DNA from: Malania oleifera
Lineage: Eukaryota > Streptophyta > Magnoliopsida > Santalales > Ximeniaceae
Reading direction: 5' to 3'
Length of the DNA: 64,000 bases
NCBI RefSeq assembly: GCF_029873635.1
Contig: NC_080421.1
Span: forward strand, 41,955,120 to 42,019,119
Positions 49,037 to 62,879 of the stretch are shown here, in pieces. How positions within the stretch are numbered: the stretch's first letter is position 1; the number at the start of each line of letters is the position of its first letter. The notes beneath the pieces were generated by a model, which made no database searches, was not told the origin of the DNA, and was given only the letters and a program-made list of their open reading frames with translations. The translations under genes and the position numbers were made by a program.

Positions 49037-51073
49037 TGTTGACTCTATGAGTCCAATCCGGTTTTGATAATGACAAATCACTTGGTATTTGATCTGTGCA
49101 TTGAGTTTGTGAATAGGACTTATATTCAGCATGCATGGAAGAATAACGAGTCATGGAAGCCTTAAAGTAAAGCTTACAAATCTTGGCAAGATCCATGGAG
49201 CTCAAAGAGTACGAGAATTAAGATGCAAGCAAAAAAGTTTAAGAATATCTTGGGAATAGGTACTTAGACCTCATGTATTTACATTTTCGTATGATTTAAT
49301 TTGAGGCTCAACATAACTTAGAAAAACTTTAGGATTCATGCATTTTATGTATATCATTAGGGGATTTTCATGGACTTAAAAAAAACTTTTAAAATCATGG
49401 AAAATATGTTTTATAAAAAACCCAAGAAGGAGAGCAAAGAAGAATTTTAAATTAGAAAAGAAAAATTCAGAAAATGGAGACTTTGGTTGACTGAACTCGA
49501 CCTCAGTCGTCTGAAGAATTTCCTCATACGTCTGAAGAATAAGCTCAGTCGTTTTAAGATTTATTTGGGAAAAACAAAAACTAGAAGAAGCACTTTGGTC
49601 GTCTGAACTTGACACTTCGGTCATCTAAACTTGACCTCAGTCGTCTGACCCTGTGTCCAGACTATTTTTTCGACGGATAAAAGTGACTTCGGTCGTCTAG
49701 GCCCTTGGCCTCAGTCGTCTGAACTTGCGAGAAAGATTAAAAATTTAATTTTTATTGGGCAAACACACGAGATACCTTTTAACTCAATGGTTGAGATCAA
49801 TTCTAAGGATATGACAATATATATACTGAATATCAAAACCCTAGTTTGCATGCCAAGAAAAACAAGAAGAAACAAGAACACCCTTTTGAAAGCGAATTGA
49901 GAACGTTGGGCACTTTGCTATACGATTGCCTGCACTTCAACTTACTATTATCGAGGTTGGGCAAATCTACTCCGGAAATCCAAAGGGTTTTATTCACACA
50001 ACTTTATTTCATCTTGGTATTGTTGTTTGTTTGATTCATTTAGTTCTTTCCAACAAATTCTCATATCAACTTTTGCTATTGAATATTTTTAGAGAAGTTT
50101 GATATTGAGTCTTTTCATATTCACATAAAGATTGTTTCTTGACTAGTTGAATACTTGAGAAAGTTTTTATTTGGCCTTTATTAAAAGAGTAATCATTCAA
50201 GTTTTTTCAAAGTTAAAGAAAGGATAGTTTGGTTACTTCTAAACTAGTTGATTAGATATCCTAAGACGTGCATGACTAGATCTATACATATTGAAGGATA
50301 TTTTCTGAAAATCATATTTTAAGAATTTGATACTTGGTATTCTCATCACATAGATACATATATATATTAGGGCAAATACTACCAAGATCACATTAAGATT
50401 GAACTCTTAAGAGAAATATTGTTTTGACAAAGTGTGTGTCAAATCTTTGCAATCTATAAAGTTATCTTTATATTCAAAGATCTAACCTAAGATCTCCAAA
50501 GCATTGTTTTTATACAAACATTTTTGGGAGAATTGATAAAAAGGGGTTTGTGTGTTAAAGCGTATCATACATAAACGATTATATCGTTTCACACATTCTG
50601 AGCTTCAAATTTTATCATATGTTAATATATTAGGAATTTGAATTGTACTCACGAGCTTTTGTTTGGAAGCATTTTTGAGTGTTTTTATAGATTCTATTGT
50701 ATACACGATTCGGTGTGTGAACCGGGGTTTGAGGAGAGAGTTGTATTTCTTGTAAGTAGCGGATTGTAAGAGAAGCTCCGTCTCAATTTAAGGAATGGGG
50801 ATTTTAGTGAAATCCTTGAGTGGTTGCTCAAGGCGAGGACATAGGCCGAGTTGGTTGAACCTCGTAAAAACTGCGTTTGTCTTCTCTCTTCCCTTTACTC
50901 TGTACTTTCAGCACTAAATTTAAATTATTCGTCTTGCATGTGTAGGTTGAATAACATTGCATACAATTAATTAGGTAATAAGAACTTATTGCTAAATATA
51001 CAAGTAAGGATTAAGTGGTAAATAGATTCAACAAATTTTAAAATACCCAATTCACCCCCCTCTTGGGATTACA
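49037..51073 (+). repeat. 3' LTR of element F
   Basis: Aligns end to end with 43909-46000 except for the missing microsatellite. U3 dyads lie at 49485-49730, TATA-like ATATATATAC at 49816. Confidence 0.85.
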
Positions 51074-51452
51074 CCTAACTTAATAGGCTGCTCCCCCTCA
51101 ATTATGCAACCAAATTATTATCTTGAGTCCAAAAATTTTCATCTCTTTATGTTCTAAATACTTTACCTATTTTTTATCTTCTTGAATGTATTTGAAAGTA
51201 ATTATACTATTAAGCTTCAAGATGAGTTTAGGGTTATAGGATATATAGTCTAATATTGTTTGCCTAAAAGTCAATTCTATGTGTTGAAAAAAAAGTATGC
51301 TATATTTAAAATGTATACACACACACACACACACACACTAAAGCACATATAGCATTAAAGAGTTATTTAACAATTAGAAACAATTTTCTCCATATAAAGG
51401 GGATTCACATATTACTTATGCCATAACCAACATTATCATACAATACCCAATG

Positions 51453-51484
<32 letters not shown>

Positions 51485-51846
51485 GATTGGGCATATCAAT
51501 TAAGTTTTTCATATTGGCTTGCCTTTCTTATGGTTCCCAGTATGACAATAGTGTCTACTAAAATTTAAAATTTTAATCACGAAACACTATTTAAGCTTTA
51601 AAAGCATTATAACCCTATTTAAAACAATTCCTAAAATCTTATGAGTATATAAAAATTTTCTTCAAAATGAACCTCATAAGATATCATGTTATTATCATAG
51701 AAATTTTATCATAATTCATACAAAAAAAAAAAATAACACAAGATACATCATACAAATCATGACATGAAGTAAACAATAAAGTAAAAGAAGAAAGATATAT
51801 ACCTTTCCATTTTACTCCTTCTTAAACGTTTAAGCTCGGAGTGACA

Positions 51847-51848
<2 letters not shown>

Positions 51849-51918
<70 letters not shown>
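51849..51918. repeat. (CT)n microsatellite
   Basis: About 34 CT units, in the D interior rather than an LTR. On the element's own minus strand it is a (GA)n run. Confidence 0.95.
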
Positions 51919-51921
<3 letters not shown>

Positions 51922-52308
51922 ATACTTTTCAGATTTTCCCAAAAACCTCAGCACTAGTACTAAACACGATCTTTTAAATACATTAGTAACTAAGGCACAA
52001 AATAAACATATGCATGACATTCAAATGATATGTATTAAAACTATGTCATGCACATTCAAATCATTTTCAAGTATGGGAAAACCATGCATTTTGAAAACAT
52101 TGTCAATGGAATATGATTACCTTTGCCAAACTCTTTCCAAGACCTCCAATCAATTGATTTTAAAAAAATCATTTTCAATGATCAAATGGTCAAATCTTTA
52201 CAATAAAAGCAATGGAGGATTTGCAAAGGGTTTACCCTCAAAACGGGATACACCAAATATAAGCCATTGCAATCTTTATACAACAGGCGGTTAAGCTAAT
52301 TGCAACCA

Positions 52309-52321
52309 GGCTCTGATACCA
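52309..52321 (-). promoter_or_regulatory. Primer-binding site, element D
   Basis: GGCTCTGATACCA on the plus strand, TGGTATCAGAGCC on the minus strand, two bases from the LTR end (minus strand ...TTTTTCACA). It is intact and fixes the minus orientation. Confidence 0.9.
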
Positions 52322-52323
52322 AT

Positions 52324-55300
52324 TGTGAAAAATGGTGTATTCCCAAGAGGGGAGTGAATTGAAAAATTTAAAATTCCTAAGTTAAGTTCAAATTAAAATC
52401 AGTATTACGCAACCTAGGGTCTGTCTAAGCAAATATCAATTCCCCAAAGGATCAAGTGTTTAAAACATGCATGTAAATAATCAAGACAGTGAATAATCAA
52501 ACATACATGTGCCGTAATTTAAATAGATAAGGGAAGAGAGAGAGATGATATTTGTTATCGAGGTTCGGCCAAACCAGCCTACATCCTCGCTTTGAACCAG
52601 CAGCCCAAGGATTCCACTAAGTGCTCACTTAAATCGAACGAAGCGACGCCACTTACACTCTATTTACGACTTCCCAACTCAAATTACGGGGCTGAACAAC
52701 AACCAATTTTCCTTATGAGGCAAAGAGACCTCGGTTCACTTTCTGGGCGGAACCACGTCATACACCCTTTAATAGGAAGGTGCACCTCCTGGTTTCCTAA
52801 TCGAGTATGAGCTAATCCGGGATTCTTGATAGGGCAAGTCTCCTCTTCAAGCCACACCTAGAAAACAACAATAATAATTTTTCGTACAAATAAATGCTTC
52901 TACAAAAGTAAAGAATGTACACAATAAAAGCTCTAAAATACACTCTCGTATGATATGAAATATGCTTAGTAAAGTAAGGGTGTTTTTCCTAACATAATCT
53001 TTACAATCTTTGAAAATAATGTATATGATAAATACTCAAAGATTTGACCCTAATAAAATGTTCTCCCAAAAATATTTTTCAAAGAATAACATAAGAACCT
53101 AAGGATTTTCTCTCAAGGGCTTTTTGCATATAATGATAATGATGATCTTTGAGTAAAAATATGTATATAAAAATAAGTGCTCAAAGATTCAAAAGCCACA
53201 AGAGGTTTCTCCAAAAATATTTATCAAGAAGAAATATATGGAGAAACACAAGCTTTACTCTCTAAAGATGATTTTCAAAAATGAAGAGTTAAATGAGAGT
53301 AATTGCTATGGATGAAGAAATAAATGTTTAACGCCTCGGACCTGCCTCGTGAGGCCTGAAATGTTATGAAACCATCCACATGTCTCTAATACAATTCTCG
53401 CAGCAGAACTTAATTAAACAACCTCAAAAAAATACCAGAGTACTATATTTACATATACAAACCCATAAAAAGATACATCCATATTCCATATTACATAACT
53501 AGGACAAAATATTAAACACAGTCTATACACATATCCGTTCTTTTATTTACTCACAAAAATGTCCTGCCCTGAAGCTTTCTAAGCTCGATCACCTAAAGGA
53601 CCTGAAAATATTAAATATTCGCTAGCGTGAGACACCTCTTAGTAAGGATGAAATAAGTTACAACAATGTATGATTGAAGTGTTTAATATATAATTACAAA
53701 ATATACATACAATTGTATTTCACTATCAATAGCAGCAGAAAAAATGCATTCTTAATCACGTCATTGTCAACTTCTCTATCACTCAATCACATACGCACAT
53801 ACATAATTATTTTTACTGATAATTCTTGAGAATAGGGAAGTCTACCCCGCCCATACAAGTAGATTCCCTTTACTCTAGTGCTAATACCAGGGCACTCACC
53901 TTTCTCAGTAAGCCCTCGAGTTATGTATCCAGGTAAAGTCTCCGAGAATTGGGAAGGTCACCCACCCATACAAGTGGCTTCCCCCTGCTTTAGCATCCAT
54001 AGATAATTACCAGAGCACTTTCCTTCCTCAGCAAGCCCTCGGGTAGAAAATTTTACTTTACCATAAATACTCAAGTAATTGAAGTTACACATATCCTATG
54101 CCGTCATTTCACAGAGTCCCACACATATACACATACCACAACTAATCCACACAAGATAATTCATACAGTTTTCATTCACTCCCACACAGGGTTCATATCC
54201 ACAAAGAATACAATGTTCACACATGACTCTAATCCATATAAAATACATGTCCACACAAGACTAACAACCACATAGGTTACATGGTCCACCCATGACTAAT
54301 CATCACATAGATTACAACACATACCACCATGTTCATGGTAAATAGGTAAAACAAACTCCTTATACCACTGCCAATATTTTACCCCCCAATATAAACGCTC
54401 ATATAACGACCTCCTCATAACATTGCCAATGTTATATGATGGTTATATCAAGTGCGATATAACGACCTCCTCATATTACTGCCAACGTTATATCGCAATT
54501 TAAGTGAACTATAAAATAATACACATCTAGTACAGGTAAACACATCAATGCATTCCCATTCACAGTATTTAATTATCCAAATAGCATCACAACCAAACAG
54601 AATTCGCAATCCAAACAGTATCCACAAGTATACATCAGTCAAAATCAAGCAGCACCCACAACCATTTAATTATTAAAGTTGTTTTCATGTCATACGATTT
54701 TTCCCAGTATAATTATATAATCAAAAATAGTATTTTCAATACCTACACTGTTCAAAATGATTTACCTAAATATATAGAATTTTATACCCAAAAATTAACC
54801 ATTTTAAAAATTAAAGAAAACTGATAAAACGTATTTCCCCTTACTTGCTCCTCAAGTTCCGGCCTAAATCGAACGGAAAACGAGACCCTGTAATCCAAAA
54901 TTTCCAACTCACTCAAATCTTAGAAAAAAAAATACTCATTTAATGCTTCCAAGGCTCCAAATAATTATATTTAATAAGAAAATTCCAAAATAACTCACTT
55001 ACCCTGATTTTGGGATGGTGCCCCAAAACCCCAAATCAACGATTTACTCCGGTAGCCTTGCAAAAAACAATCCTACAAACCTCGTTGTGGTTCTAGATCG
55101 TCAAACCAAGCAGAATCCAAGCCGGATTCGAAGAGAGAAGGAAGTGGGGCCGTTTTTTTAGAGAGAGAGAGAGGCTTCATGCAAGATTTCTCGCTGAAAA
55201 TGAAAGAAATCGCTATTTATAGGCAGGTACTCGTCGACGAGACATGTGAATTCGTCGACAATCCCTTGAAGAACACTCATTGACGAGACCGTGAGTTCGT

Positions 55301-56554
55301 CGACGAGTTTTAGAATACCTCAAACCCTCTTGGTAACTCCTCGTCAACGGGCCAAGGAAGAACGCTCGTCAACGAGACCAATCGGTTTGTCGACAAGTTC
55401 TCACTGACACCCTTTTAAATATTCTTTTTTCTTCCCTTTTCTCTTTCCTTTCCTTTTCTTTTATTATTTTTATTAATTAAATTTTTAAGGTTGTTACAAA
55501 ATGCCGTAAAATGAATTCTCTCTTTTCAATAAGAATTTTTAAAAGATTTGAGTGAAAGAGAGTGGGAGATAGAAAAGATTCTGCCCCAAGGAAAAAATTT
55601 TGCAATAAGAAATGTTGGGGGAACTTTGATTTTGAAAGATAGCCCAAAATATCTGGAAAAAAAAAATTAGCTAATCAAAGTTGCTAATTATGCTAATGAA
55701 AGGGGTATATATATAATTTTGGAATTTTTTACCGTTTAGGGACACGCTCGTCATTTTGAATTTTTTCAATTAGAAAATTAATGACTTTTAAGCGATGGAA
55801 ATTAGACCAACCTAAGAGGTTCGGCCGACTGATGCTAGCGTCGGTCGGTTGACCTTACATAAAAATTTGAATTTATCAACGGGTTGGGTCAGGCTAGGAA
55901 ATGGTCGATTGGCTATCTTTGGGCGACTTTCCACCCTTTGTAGGTTCGGTCGGCTAAGCACAAGAGTCGGTTGGCTGGCCAATTTTAAAACACAAAGGCC
56001 AATCGGCTGAGGCTTTCTTGCTCAAAGATGGCTAGTCGACTGAGACATTTTAAGCCTGAGAGGGTCAGTCAACCGAGCTTGACCAAAATTACAATTTTGC
56101 CCTCAAGGCATGGTCGATCGACTAATGTGTTTAAAACATGAATAGGTCGGTCAACCAGGCCTAGTTAAAAATAAAATTTTGACCCTATTTTTTCCCCTAA
56201 GATTATTTTAAAACCTTTGTGAGATATAGGCAATTTTGAGAAAGGTTTTGTATGAAAGGTTTGGTCCCTAAGGTCTGTCTATAGTCATTTTGAGCATTAA
56301 ATCATATCATGCATGAGATGCATTATTATAGACCATATAAAAGAAAATGCATTACAAATAAAGCAAGTCTTCTTTTCTTTTGCTTTCCAGTCTTCATGGA
56401 TACGCTAAGAGTATGATCTTGAGGTCCTTCATGGCTTCCATTTTCCTTTCTCTTATGTGTGTGTGCTGAAATATAAACATGTTCATAAACTAAATACACA
56501 CATTACTTGTGTTTTGTCAGCATCAAAATAAGGATCGAACTCAAAAAGTCAACA
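52324..56554 (-). repeat. 5' LTR of element D (right), interrupted
   Basis: On the minus strand TGTTGACTTTTTGAG to CACCATTTTTCACA. About 2.05 kb without the solo LTR at 53327-55498. Dyads such as GGTCGATCGACTAA and CGGCCGACTGA occupy 55815-56160. C-terminal block complement CCCAAGAGGGGAGTGAATTG at 52342. Confidence 0.85.
53327..55498 (-). mobile_element. Solo LTR, gypsy family G2
   Basis: On the minus strand TGTAACAACC (from 55498) to GAGGCGTTAAA (53327; CA end mutated). Flanked by AAATG (53322-53326 and 55499-55503); the other D LTR is continuous at 37420. Minus-strand U3 has CTCGTCGACGAG-type dyads (55225-55395) and a short GA/CT run (55160-55172). A unit with CCCATACAAGT and CAGTAAGCCCTCG is duplicated (about 53825-53930 and 53938-54050), as is AACGACCTCCTCATA (54400 and 54461). 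Confidence 0.9.
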
Positions 56555-58548
56555 TTATGTAAATTTGTGTCCTTCTCACTTTGGGAAACCTTTATAGGCT
56601 TTGAGATTCAGTCAGCTTAATGTTGATTTAATCAATCAACACTTAATTTCATCAATCAACATTAATCTCTAAATTTTGCACATTTTTCACATGTTTAATT
56701 TGTTGATTTTTTCCTTTGTAGGTTCAAATTGGAAGCTTGAAGATTGCTGACCCACTCCTTTATTTTTCCTTTTTCTGTTTTTTTTTTCATTTTAATTTTC
56801 CTTGTAAAATTCATTTCTTTGTATTTTTTTCATTTTATGAAATAATTTTTTACTAAATTTTTTTTTGTGCCCCAATTAAAATGGGGCGTCTACAATTATT
56901 TTTGTCCTTGTCTATAATATTATTGTTTTGGTCATTGTCTATATTTGTAAACTTATTAAGTTACAACTCTAGATCTAGAAGGATGTTCTTTGTTTTGTTC
57001 CTTGTACTTTGTCCCATAATATCCCAATAGGAGTTCTAGAAACATACTTTTTAAAAGTTTTTCTAGAGTAAAGGATCTGCAATGAAAGGGTAAGGAATGT
57101 AAATCAGGGACTAGGTCCATGAGAAAAAAAAAAGGGAGGTGAGAGATTAGAGAAGGATTTTGAAAGGTGGAGAAGAAGAATGCAAAATAATTGCATACAA
57201 AAGAGACACATAGGTTTGAGTAAGAGAAATAAAGGAAGTGAGCTACATAAACATGTTCCAAAATTATGATGTACTAAGTAAAAGTTAATTAGAAGTCTTA
57301 AATTTGAGATTTTTGGAGCAAGTAGAAAAAATTATTATCACTAATTGTATAACTTAACCCAATAATCCTTGATACACCCAAAATTGATAAAAACGCTTAT
57401 AGGGTTGGACAGTTAAAAGACCAACATTTGATGTCTGGGCACGACTCACTCATAATGCCCTATCTAACGAGCGCTGCTCAGATAAGGTCATAATGGTCAT
57501 AATACGCTTTTTAAAGCATACTTGTCGGCTTGGATCAAGCCGAGTAATGTAGAAGTCAACTCGAAGTGAGCCCGAAAATAAGCGCATCAGCTGGAATCGA
57601 GTCGATTGAGCTAAATCACTCGAGGTCTTATTTGTATTTCAACTCTTGAATATAAGAAATTTATTTCAAATATTCGAGTGTATTGGGGGCAACTAATACA
57701 CCTAAAATTGATAGGAACGCTCATAGGGTTTGACAGTTATAAGACTAACATTTGGTGTTTCACGTAATCGTCTTTGAGTTTAACTATAACCCCACTAAGT
57801 TTAATAGTATGCACATAAATACCAAGCTGAAGAAGGGTTTGCCTCCACCACTATTGAAAGGGATCCTAGGAGGAGGTAAGCATCTCACTCATACTCACTC
57901 TTTCTATTGTTGCAATTCATAACCTCTCATTAGTCCCTTATTTAGGCATCAAAGTGATCCCCCGGAGTACTCCTTGGGTCCTCCAAGCCATCCTTACTTG
58001 ACTCTTTTCAGGTGGTCATGATCATGAAACGATTTATGAAAATCATTTGATTTTCAGGTAGCAACAATCCTAAATGGACTAAAAGTATATATTACTAAAT
58101 AAAAATTGTATTAAATCTAATGACTAGCATGTTACTTAGCTATGACTATATTACTCCAACCAAAGTTCAAATAAAACACATATGCCTGATAAAAAAATAA
58201 AAAATAAAAAATAAAAAAAAAAATGAATGATTATTATATTATTATATGTATGTAGTTATGAAGAAGTTGAGGTCAAAAGAGTACAAATGATAATGAACAT
58301 TTTAAAATAAATTTAATTTAGAATGACTAGTTGATGGAGAATAAGATTTTGGGATTAAGACATAAAAGGTTCATTCTTGTTTTTCCTTTTTTAATTTAAG
58401 AAATAGTAAGACTTATATACTTGAAAGTCATAAAAAGATAGTGTTTTTCATTTGAGAATTTACCACACATACATCCGTTTTTCTTCTTTATTTTTTAACT
58501 ATTGTTCGATATCTGAACACCATAAAAAAGAAAGAGATCAAAGAAAGG
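56555..58548. repeat. Duplicated segment E, copy 2 (empty site)
   Basis: Matches 1100-1891 plus 7713-8935. It has no Ogre-like insertion: ATTATTATCACTAATTGTAT at 57331 is continuous. It begins exactly at the D LTR end, so homology further left is cut off by D. The small minus-strand frame 56956-57261 corresponds to 1505-1804 in copy 1 and shares FTLEKLLKSMFLELLLGY, but with no family match and no wider frame I do not call a gene. Confidence 0.85.
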
Positions 58549-60209
58549 TGTAGGATATCGAAATATAAACATTGTACAATTAGAACTTTCTTTGAATTAA
58601 AAATATATTTTCTCTCCTTTAAAGCCTAAAGGTTTTCTGGAACAAGCTAACGTATAGCTTTTAAATTGGGAAAATTGTACTAATAGTTTCCAAATTATGA
58701 CCTATATTTTAATTTATCTGACCATCAATTTGAAAAGTTGAAAATTATTTCAAATTTATCTTAGTTTCAACTTTGAACGAAACTCCACTTTGACAAAAGT
58801 GTGCAACTAATTTACACAAATATCGTATTTGATTAGCGAAGTAAAGTAAAAATAGAAAGAAATGAAAGAGGATGATAAAATTAAGAGATCAATTCGATTA
58901 CATTCCATCCAATTCCATCCCAGTCGTCCTCCAATTATTGACTAAATTATCAATTAACCTTTATACAATACCAACATCTCAATCATTCAAGGACTATGGG
59001 TAAAATATTACCAAAAATTTTCAACTCATCTTCTATAGCTGATTTTAAATCAATCCATCTCTCTTTTGGTAAGGTTTACTAATGGCTGGTCAGATTATAT
59101 TATGTCCTTCGCCGATTTGGTTGGTCCCCCACTCAGATCCAATACCATGTGCCCTTTTATGGTGTGAATAGCCTCCATCTAATTCCCATCAGATATTATT
59201 AAAAAAAAATTCTAGAAATTTAGTCCGCCCTTTGGTGAAACATATTCCATTTGAAGATGACTTACATCAATTTCAGAGAAACCCTAATGAAGTATTTTCC
59301 GCTTTGCTCAACTATACCCAACAATGTATTCATAGAGGATAATTAAATTAAAATTTTAAATCAATATTTTTAGCGACCCTTTCAACTATTTGAATACCAG
59401 TCGACGTAGGTCTAGACTTTGAGAAATGACATTTGTTATACAGTTTAGGTGCAATGAACCAATAGACCAAAAACAATTAATAGAAGTTTTTATAATGAAT
59501 GAACATGAAAAGAAATTTTAAAATAAGCAATACCAATTCTTAAATGCCCTTTTTCCTTTTCTGTTTTTTCTTGTCCCTAGATTGTCATAGACTATCAAAG
59601 CTGAGTTGGGGTGTAAAATATTGACTTAATAAGGTTAGATGGAGCATTTATACTCAATTTTCTTAATCGAGGATGTGAACAACTTTTCATGTCTGAAAAT
59701 TTTGTAACAAAGACTTTATGTCTAGAGCTATAAGCGTAGTGCTACGACTATATTTTATTATATTTTGTAACAAAGAATGATTTGATTCATCAAAATATTT
59801 GTAATAGTACATTACACTACAAGTGTGAGTATTTTATTCTTGAAAATTTTAATTGTAATAAATTGATGTTCAAGAAAATTCAAGTCCCTAGTCAGAAAAG
59901 TTCTTCTTCATTTTTGTAATTGAATCAAATAACAATTAAAAAATATAAATGATATTAGTGCGGGCATTTGTTGGCACTGGGCAAACCAATCATTTTGATG
60001 ACTTAGGTTTCGAAAGATTAAAAAAAAAACACTCTCCAATGCTTAAGTTAGGGGGTCAAGATGAAATGACAATATTGTTTGGGTGCTTCATTCTTAACTT
60101 ACTTTTGTTGGGTGTTATTTCTTTACCTTTTACCAACTGCTCTACCTTGAATGCCAAGGTCCTACTCCTTCACCATGCCCACTATCGAAAGGGCTGTTCA
60201 AAAATATTT

Positions 60210-60680
60210 GAAAGTTAATCTGATCCGAATCAAACGAAATTTTGGTTAACCAATTTATTCAGGGTTCGATTTCAGTTGTCTTTTTTTTTTGGGGGTATCA
60301 ATTTGATTTTGATTTTTATGTTCATGAACCAATGATTATCCGAATTGATAATATATGTATTTATATATATTATTTTTATTATATATAAGATATATAATAT
60401 ATCTTAAAATTATGAAATAATATGCACAATTTGTTTTGCTGATTAATTTATATAAATAAAGTGTACATGCACAAATTAAATCAAAACCCAAGTAAAAGAT
60501 CTCACTATTTTTTAAAAAAATTATAATAGTTTAAAAATCAGTTCGAATCGGATAACTGAACTAAACCATTAGATTAACCGAAGAGCTCAGATCAATTTTG
60601 GTTCACAAAAATACCAAGTCAAAACCTTTAGTTCAATTCAATTTTTATAGGTCTAGTTCAGACATTAGAAGGAATACCAT
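60210..60680. repeat. GGTTAACC-rich, possibly MITE-like sequence
   Basis: GATCCGAATCAAACGAAATT and GGTTAACCAATTT on the left, CGAATCGGATAACTGAAC and AGATTAACCGAA on the right, around an AT-rich core. Plants have many degenerate DNA elements of this composition. I could not define terminal inverted repeats or a target duplication. Confidence 0.25.
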
Positions 60681-62157
60681 ATATAATACATAATTTCTCT
60701 ATCAATTTTTTCTAGTCGACCTTCTCGACTTGTCTTTATACCTCGAAAAGGGGATGTACTATTAAATCTAAATTGGAGTTATGTGGTAAGAACTATGGTA
60801 GAGTAACCCCCTATTCCGATTTGACGAAACCATGTGCTATGTTTGGTTCGGATAATAACTTTCAAATGGATTTTAGTTGTGGGGGATCGTGCTGGCATCA
60901 TGGGAGTCGCATGGGGTCTTCCCCAGGTCCCCACTTCCATGGGCTCGTTCTTTCCTCTGTCACTCTTGCCCCCATGAGTGCCCTAGGGACTAGGTTAAAG
61001 ATAATCGGGTTTAACCATGCATGCCCATGTACTCGTGCACAATAAATGCATAATAAAAGCAAATCTAGTAAAAAACAAAGATTAATTAGGTTGAAAAATC
61101 CAAGTGGAGCTGATAAGTATTGCCCCTGTTTAGCAGATACAGTATTCAACTTGCGTAGTGCATTTTTTGAAAAATACATATGAGATGAGATTATTCATCG
61201 TTCCTAAGAGAACCATGGATGATCATATTTCTAAATTCACAACAGATGTAGAAAATGGGTAAATTTGCTGCAAATATCATAGATGATCACGAAGCTTTCT
61301 CCAGCTTTGATATTAAATATTTTTTAAAGGCCCCAACAAAAAATAATAATAAATAAAATATTAACAGTAAAAGACCAGACTCATCAAATATTTTGCATGT
61401 GATTTGCATGCTTTTGATGCATGCATCATTTTGGCAAATGCAGCTATTAGGCATGTGAAGTCTATCAAGTTGTCTGCTAATGCTGTAGCCAATCACATGC
61501 CTACCAAACAATCAAATGGTCATGTTCACCCCACCTAAGTTGGACTTCCTTTTTTGAAAATCACCATCACCACCCGCCATGAATCAAGGCAACCCAGCAC
61601 AGCACACTTCATGCATGCTGCCTTCCCCAGTTCAAAAAAATGGATTCCATGTGGTTAGGATTCAACATGGGTTCTGTACAACTACAAGGGGAAAAAAGGT
61701 ATAATTACACAGACAGATTCTGTGGAGAACCATCTGACGATTCTCACCTGGTATTCCACAAGACATGCATGCGGTTGCTAAAACTCCTAACCCAAACCCA
61801 CCCGATGCTTCGACCAACAAGTCAGTTTTGTTGAGTTTCTGAAAAGGACAAGTCATGGGTGCAATAATAGAACTCGAAATTTGAACTCAATGTCCCTGCG
61901 TTTGTCTCTGCGTTCTTCATCATTATTTCTCTTCCAGATGGGTGGGAATGGGATTTAGCCCTGTTAATCGGCGTTTTCCTGGTCTGATGTAACAAAAATC
62001 TTCAAAAATTTGAAATGCAGCTTTTGCTGGAGACAAGATGAGATCATATCAACACAGGCAAACACTAACTCTGTTTACAGAAAATGGTTTGAAATTTGAA
62101 CTTTATTTCTCTATAAATTTGGTCTAATATCTCAATATCTGTTTAATTTGTGTGCAG

Positions 62158-62340
62158 ATGGAACCTTCTTCTGGCTTGAAATTCATGTTGATGCGTTTCA
62201 ATTTTGCAGCAGCCTGAATCCTTCTTCACTCCCATTCACCTCACCATCCTTCTCATGCTTGTGGAGCTGTTCTAATGTTAATCAACAGAAGCACGTGTTA
62301 GACGCGTCACGCAAGAACAGTGTCTTCAGGCTTTAAACAG
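62158..62340 (+). other. Possible non-coding exon
   Basis: A T-rich stretch ending in TTTGTGTGCAG precedes 62158, and AAACAG/GTCAGT at 62340 resembles a donor site. Between them ATG opens a frame of only 19 codons. Another acceptor-like CTCTTCCAG lies at 61931. Splice-like signals alone are weak, and no product is implied. Confidence 0.2.
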
Positions 62341-62879
62341 GTCAGTACCTCTCGTTATTCATCATTTTCCAACCTAGTTTTTACTCCATGAATTCCACGA
62401 GCCTTGCATGAAGGTAGGCAAACTAACTAGATGGCTACAAAGGTAACTTCATCTCACCTAAACCCCAACTCCACCATTTCATGAAAAAATCATATGCCAT
62501 CTTTGATTTGTTAAATGGAATGGCTTAGGAAAAGAATGGACTGAGAATTTGAACGAAGAGTATGATGAAGTTAAGTAAATTCAATTCCATCCTCCCCAAT
62601 TCTATTCCACTCTGTACCAAACATGTAAATAATTCTTTTAAGTATATCAAGCCCATATAGTCGTTGAAGATTTTAAATCCAATGACAAACACCCTTCTTG
62701 AGACTCTTTTAAAACATATTGATTGTTGGTGAATGGAGATAACTCTTCAATTATTCTTGGGATGGGAGGGAGTAGATCTTTGCTTCCGGCATCTCTAACT
62801 ATTCGGTTAGTGTCTTTTACTTCTTTGGAATGACTAGGCGTAAAGGGCATGTTTGTGCATGTATCAAAAATAGCGTTGG

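Larger units (their letters stand above)
43909..51073 (+). mobile_element. SIRE/Maximus-like Ty1/copia element F
   Basis: Two full LTRs (2092 and about 2037 bases) starting TGTTGACTCTATGAGTCC enclose a 3-kb interior with gag, a protease fragment and RNase H in the expected order. Two deletions are evident: the leader with primer-binding site and gag start, and the block from integrase through RT. It lies within D, but flanks TGTTG (43904) and CCTAA (51074) do not match, so no target duplication is seen. The 3' LTR end may lie a few bases further right. Confidence 0.85.
51074..52323 (-). other. Element D interior, non-coding (5' side)
   Basis: No gene. It holds a G-rich tract complement (TGCTCCCCCTCAATTATGC, 51092), (AC)n at 51316-51338, (TA)n at about 51453-51476, a long (CT)n tract at 51849-51918 and the primer-binding site at the right end. 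Open frames at 51757-52294 are repeat-driven or too short to support. Confidence 0.6.
37328..56554 (-). mobile_element. SIRE-like Ty1/copia element D without gag-pol
   Basis: Minus-strand element. The left (3') LTR ends GTCAACA at 41230, next to a polypurine tract; the right (5') LTR runs 52324-56554 next to a primer-binding site. After removing nested elements the interior is about 3.9 kb. It holds no recognisable gag, protease, RT or integrase on either strand, only SIRE-type 3' non-coding motifs (CTCCCCCTTTTGGCATCAGC at 41501 and relatives). It therefore looks like a large non-coding derivative that would need proteins from a relative such as F. Right TSD candidate TTATG (56555); the left end is lost with the left part of its LTR. 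Confidence 0.75.

Noticed and set aside
51757..52020. Arg-Glu repeat protein on the minus strand
   Set aside because: Produced by the (CT)n microsatellite at 51849-51918.
53327..55498. Assigning the G1 and G2 solo LTRs to one family
   Set aside because: Both start TGTAACAACC and share short blocks, but the bodies, internal repeats and ends differ too much by eye.
59949..60218. 89-codon open frame as a host gene
   Set aside because: No recognisable domain, intron or partner exons; composition is that of surrounding AT-rich DNA.
60898..61179. Overlapping frames near 60773-61179 as a gene pair
   Set aside because: Both are short, antisense to each other and have no family match.
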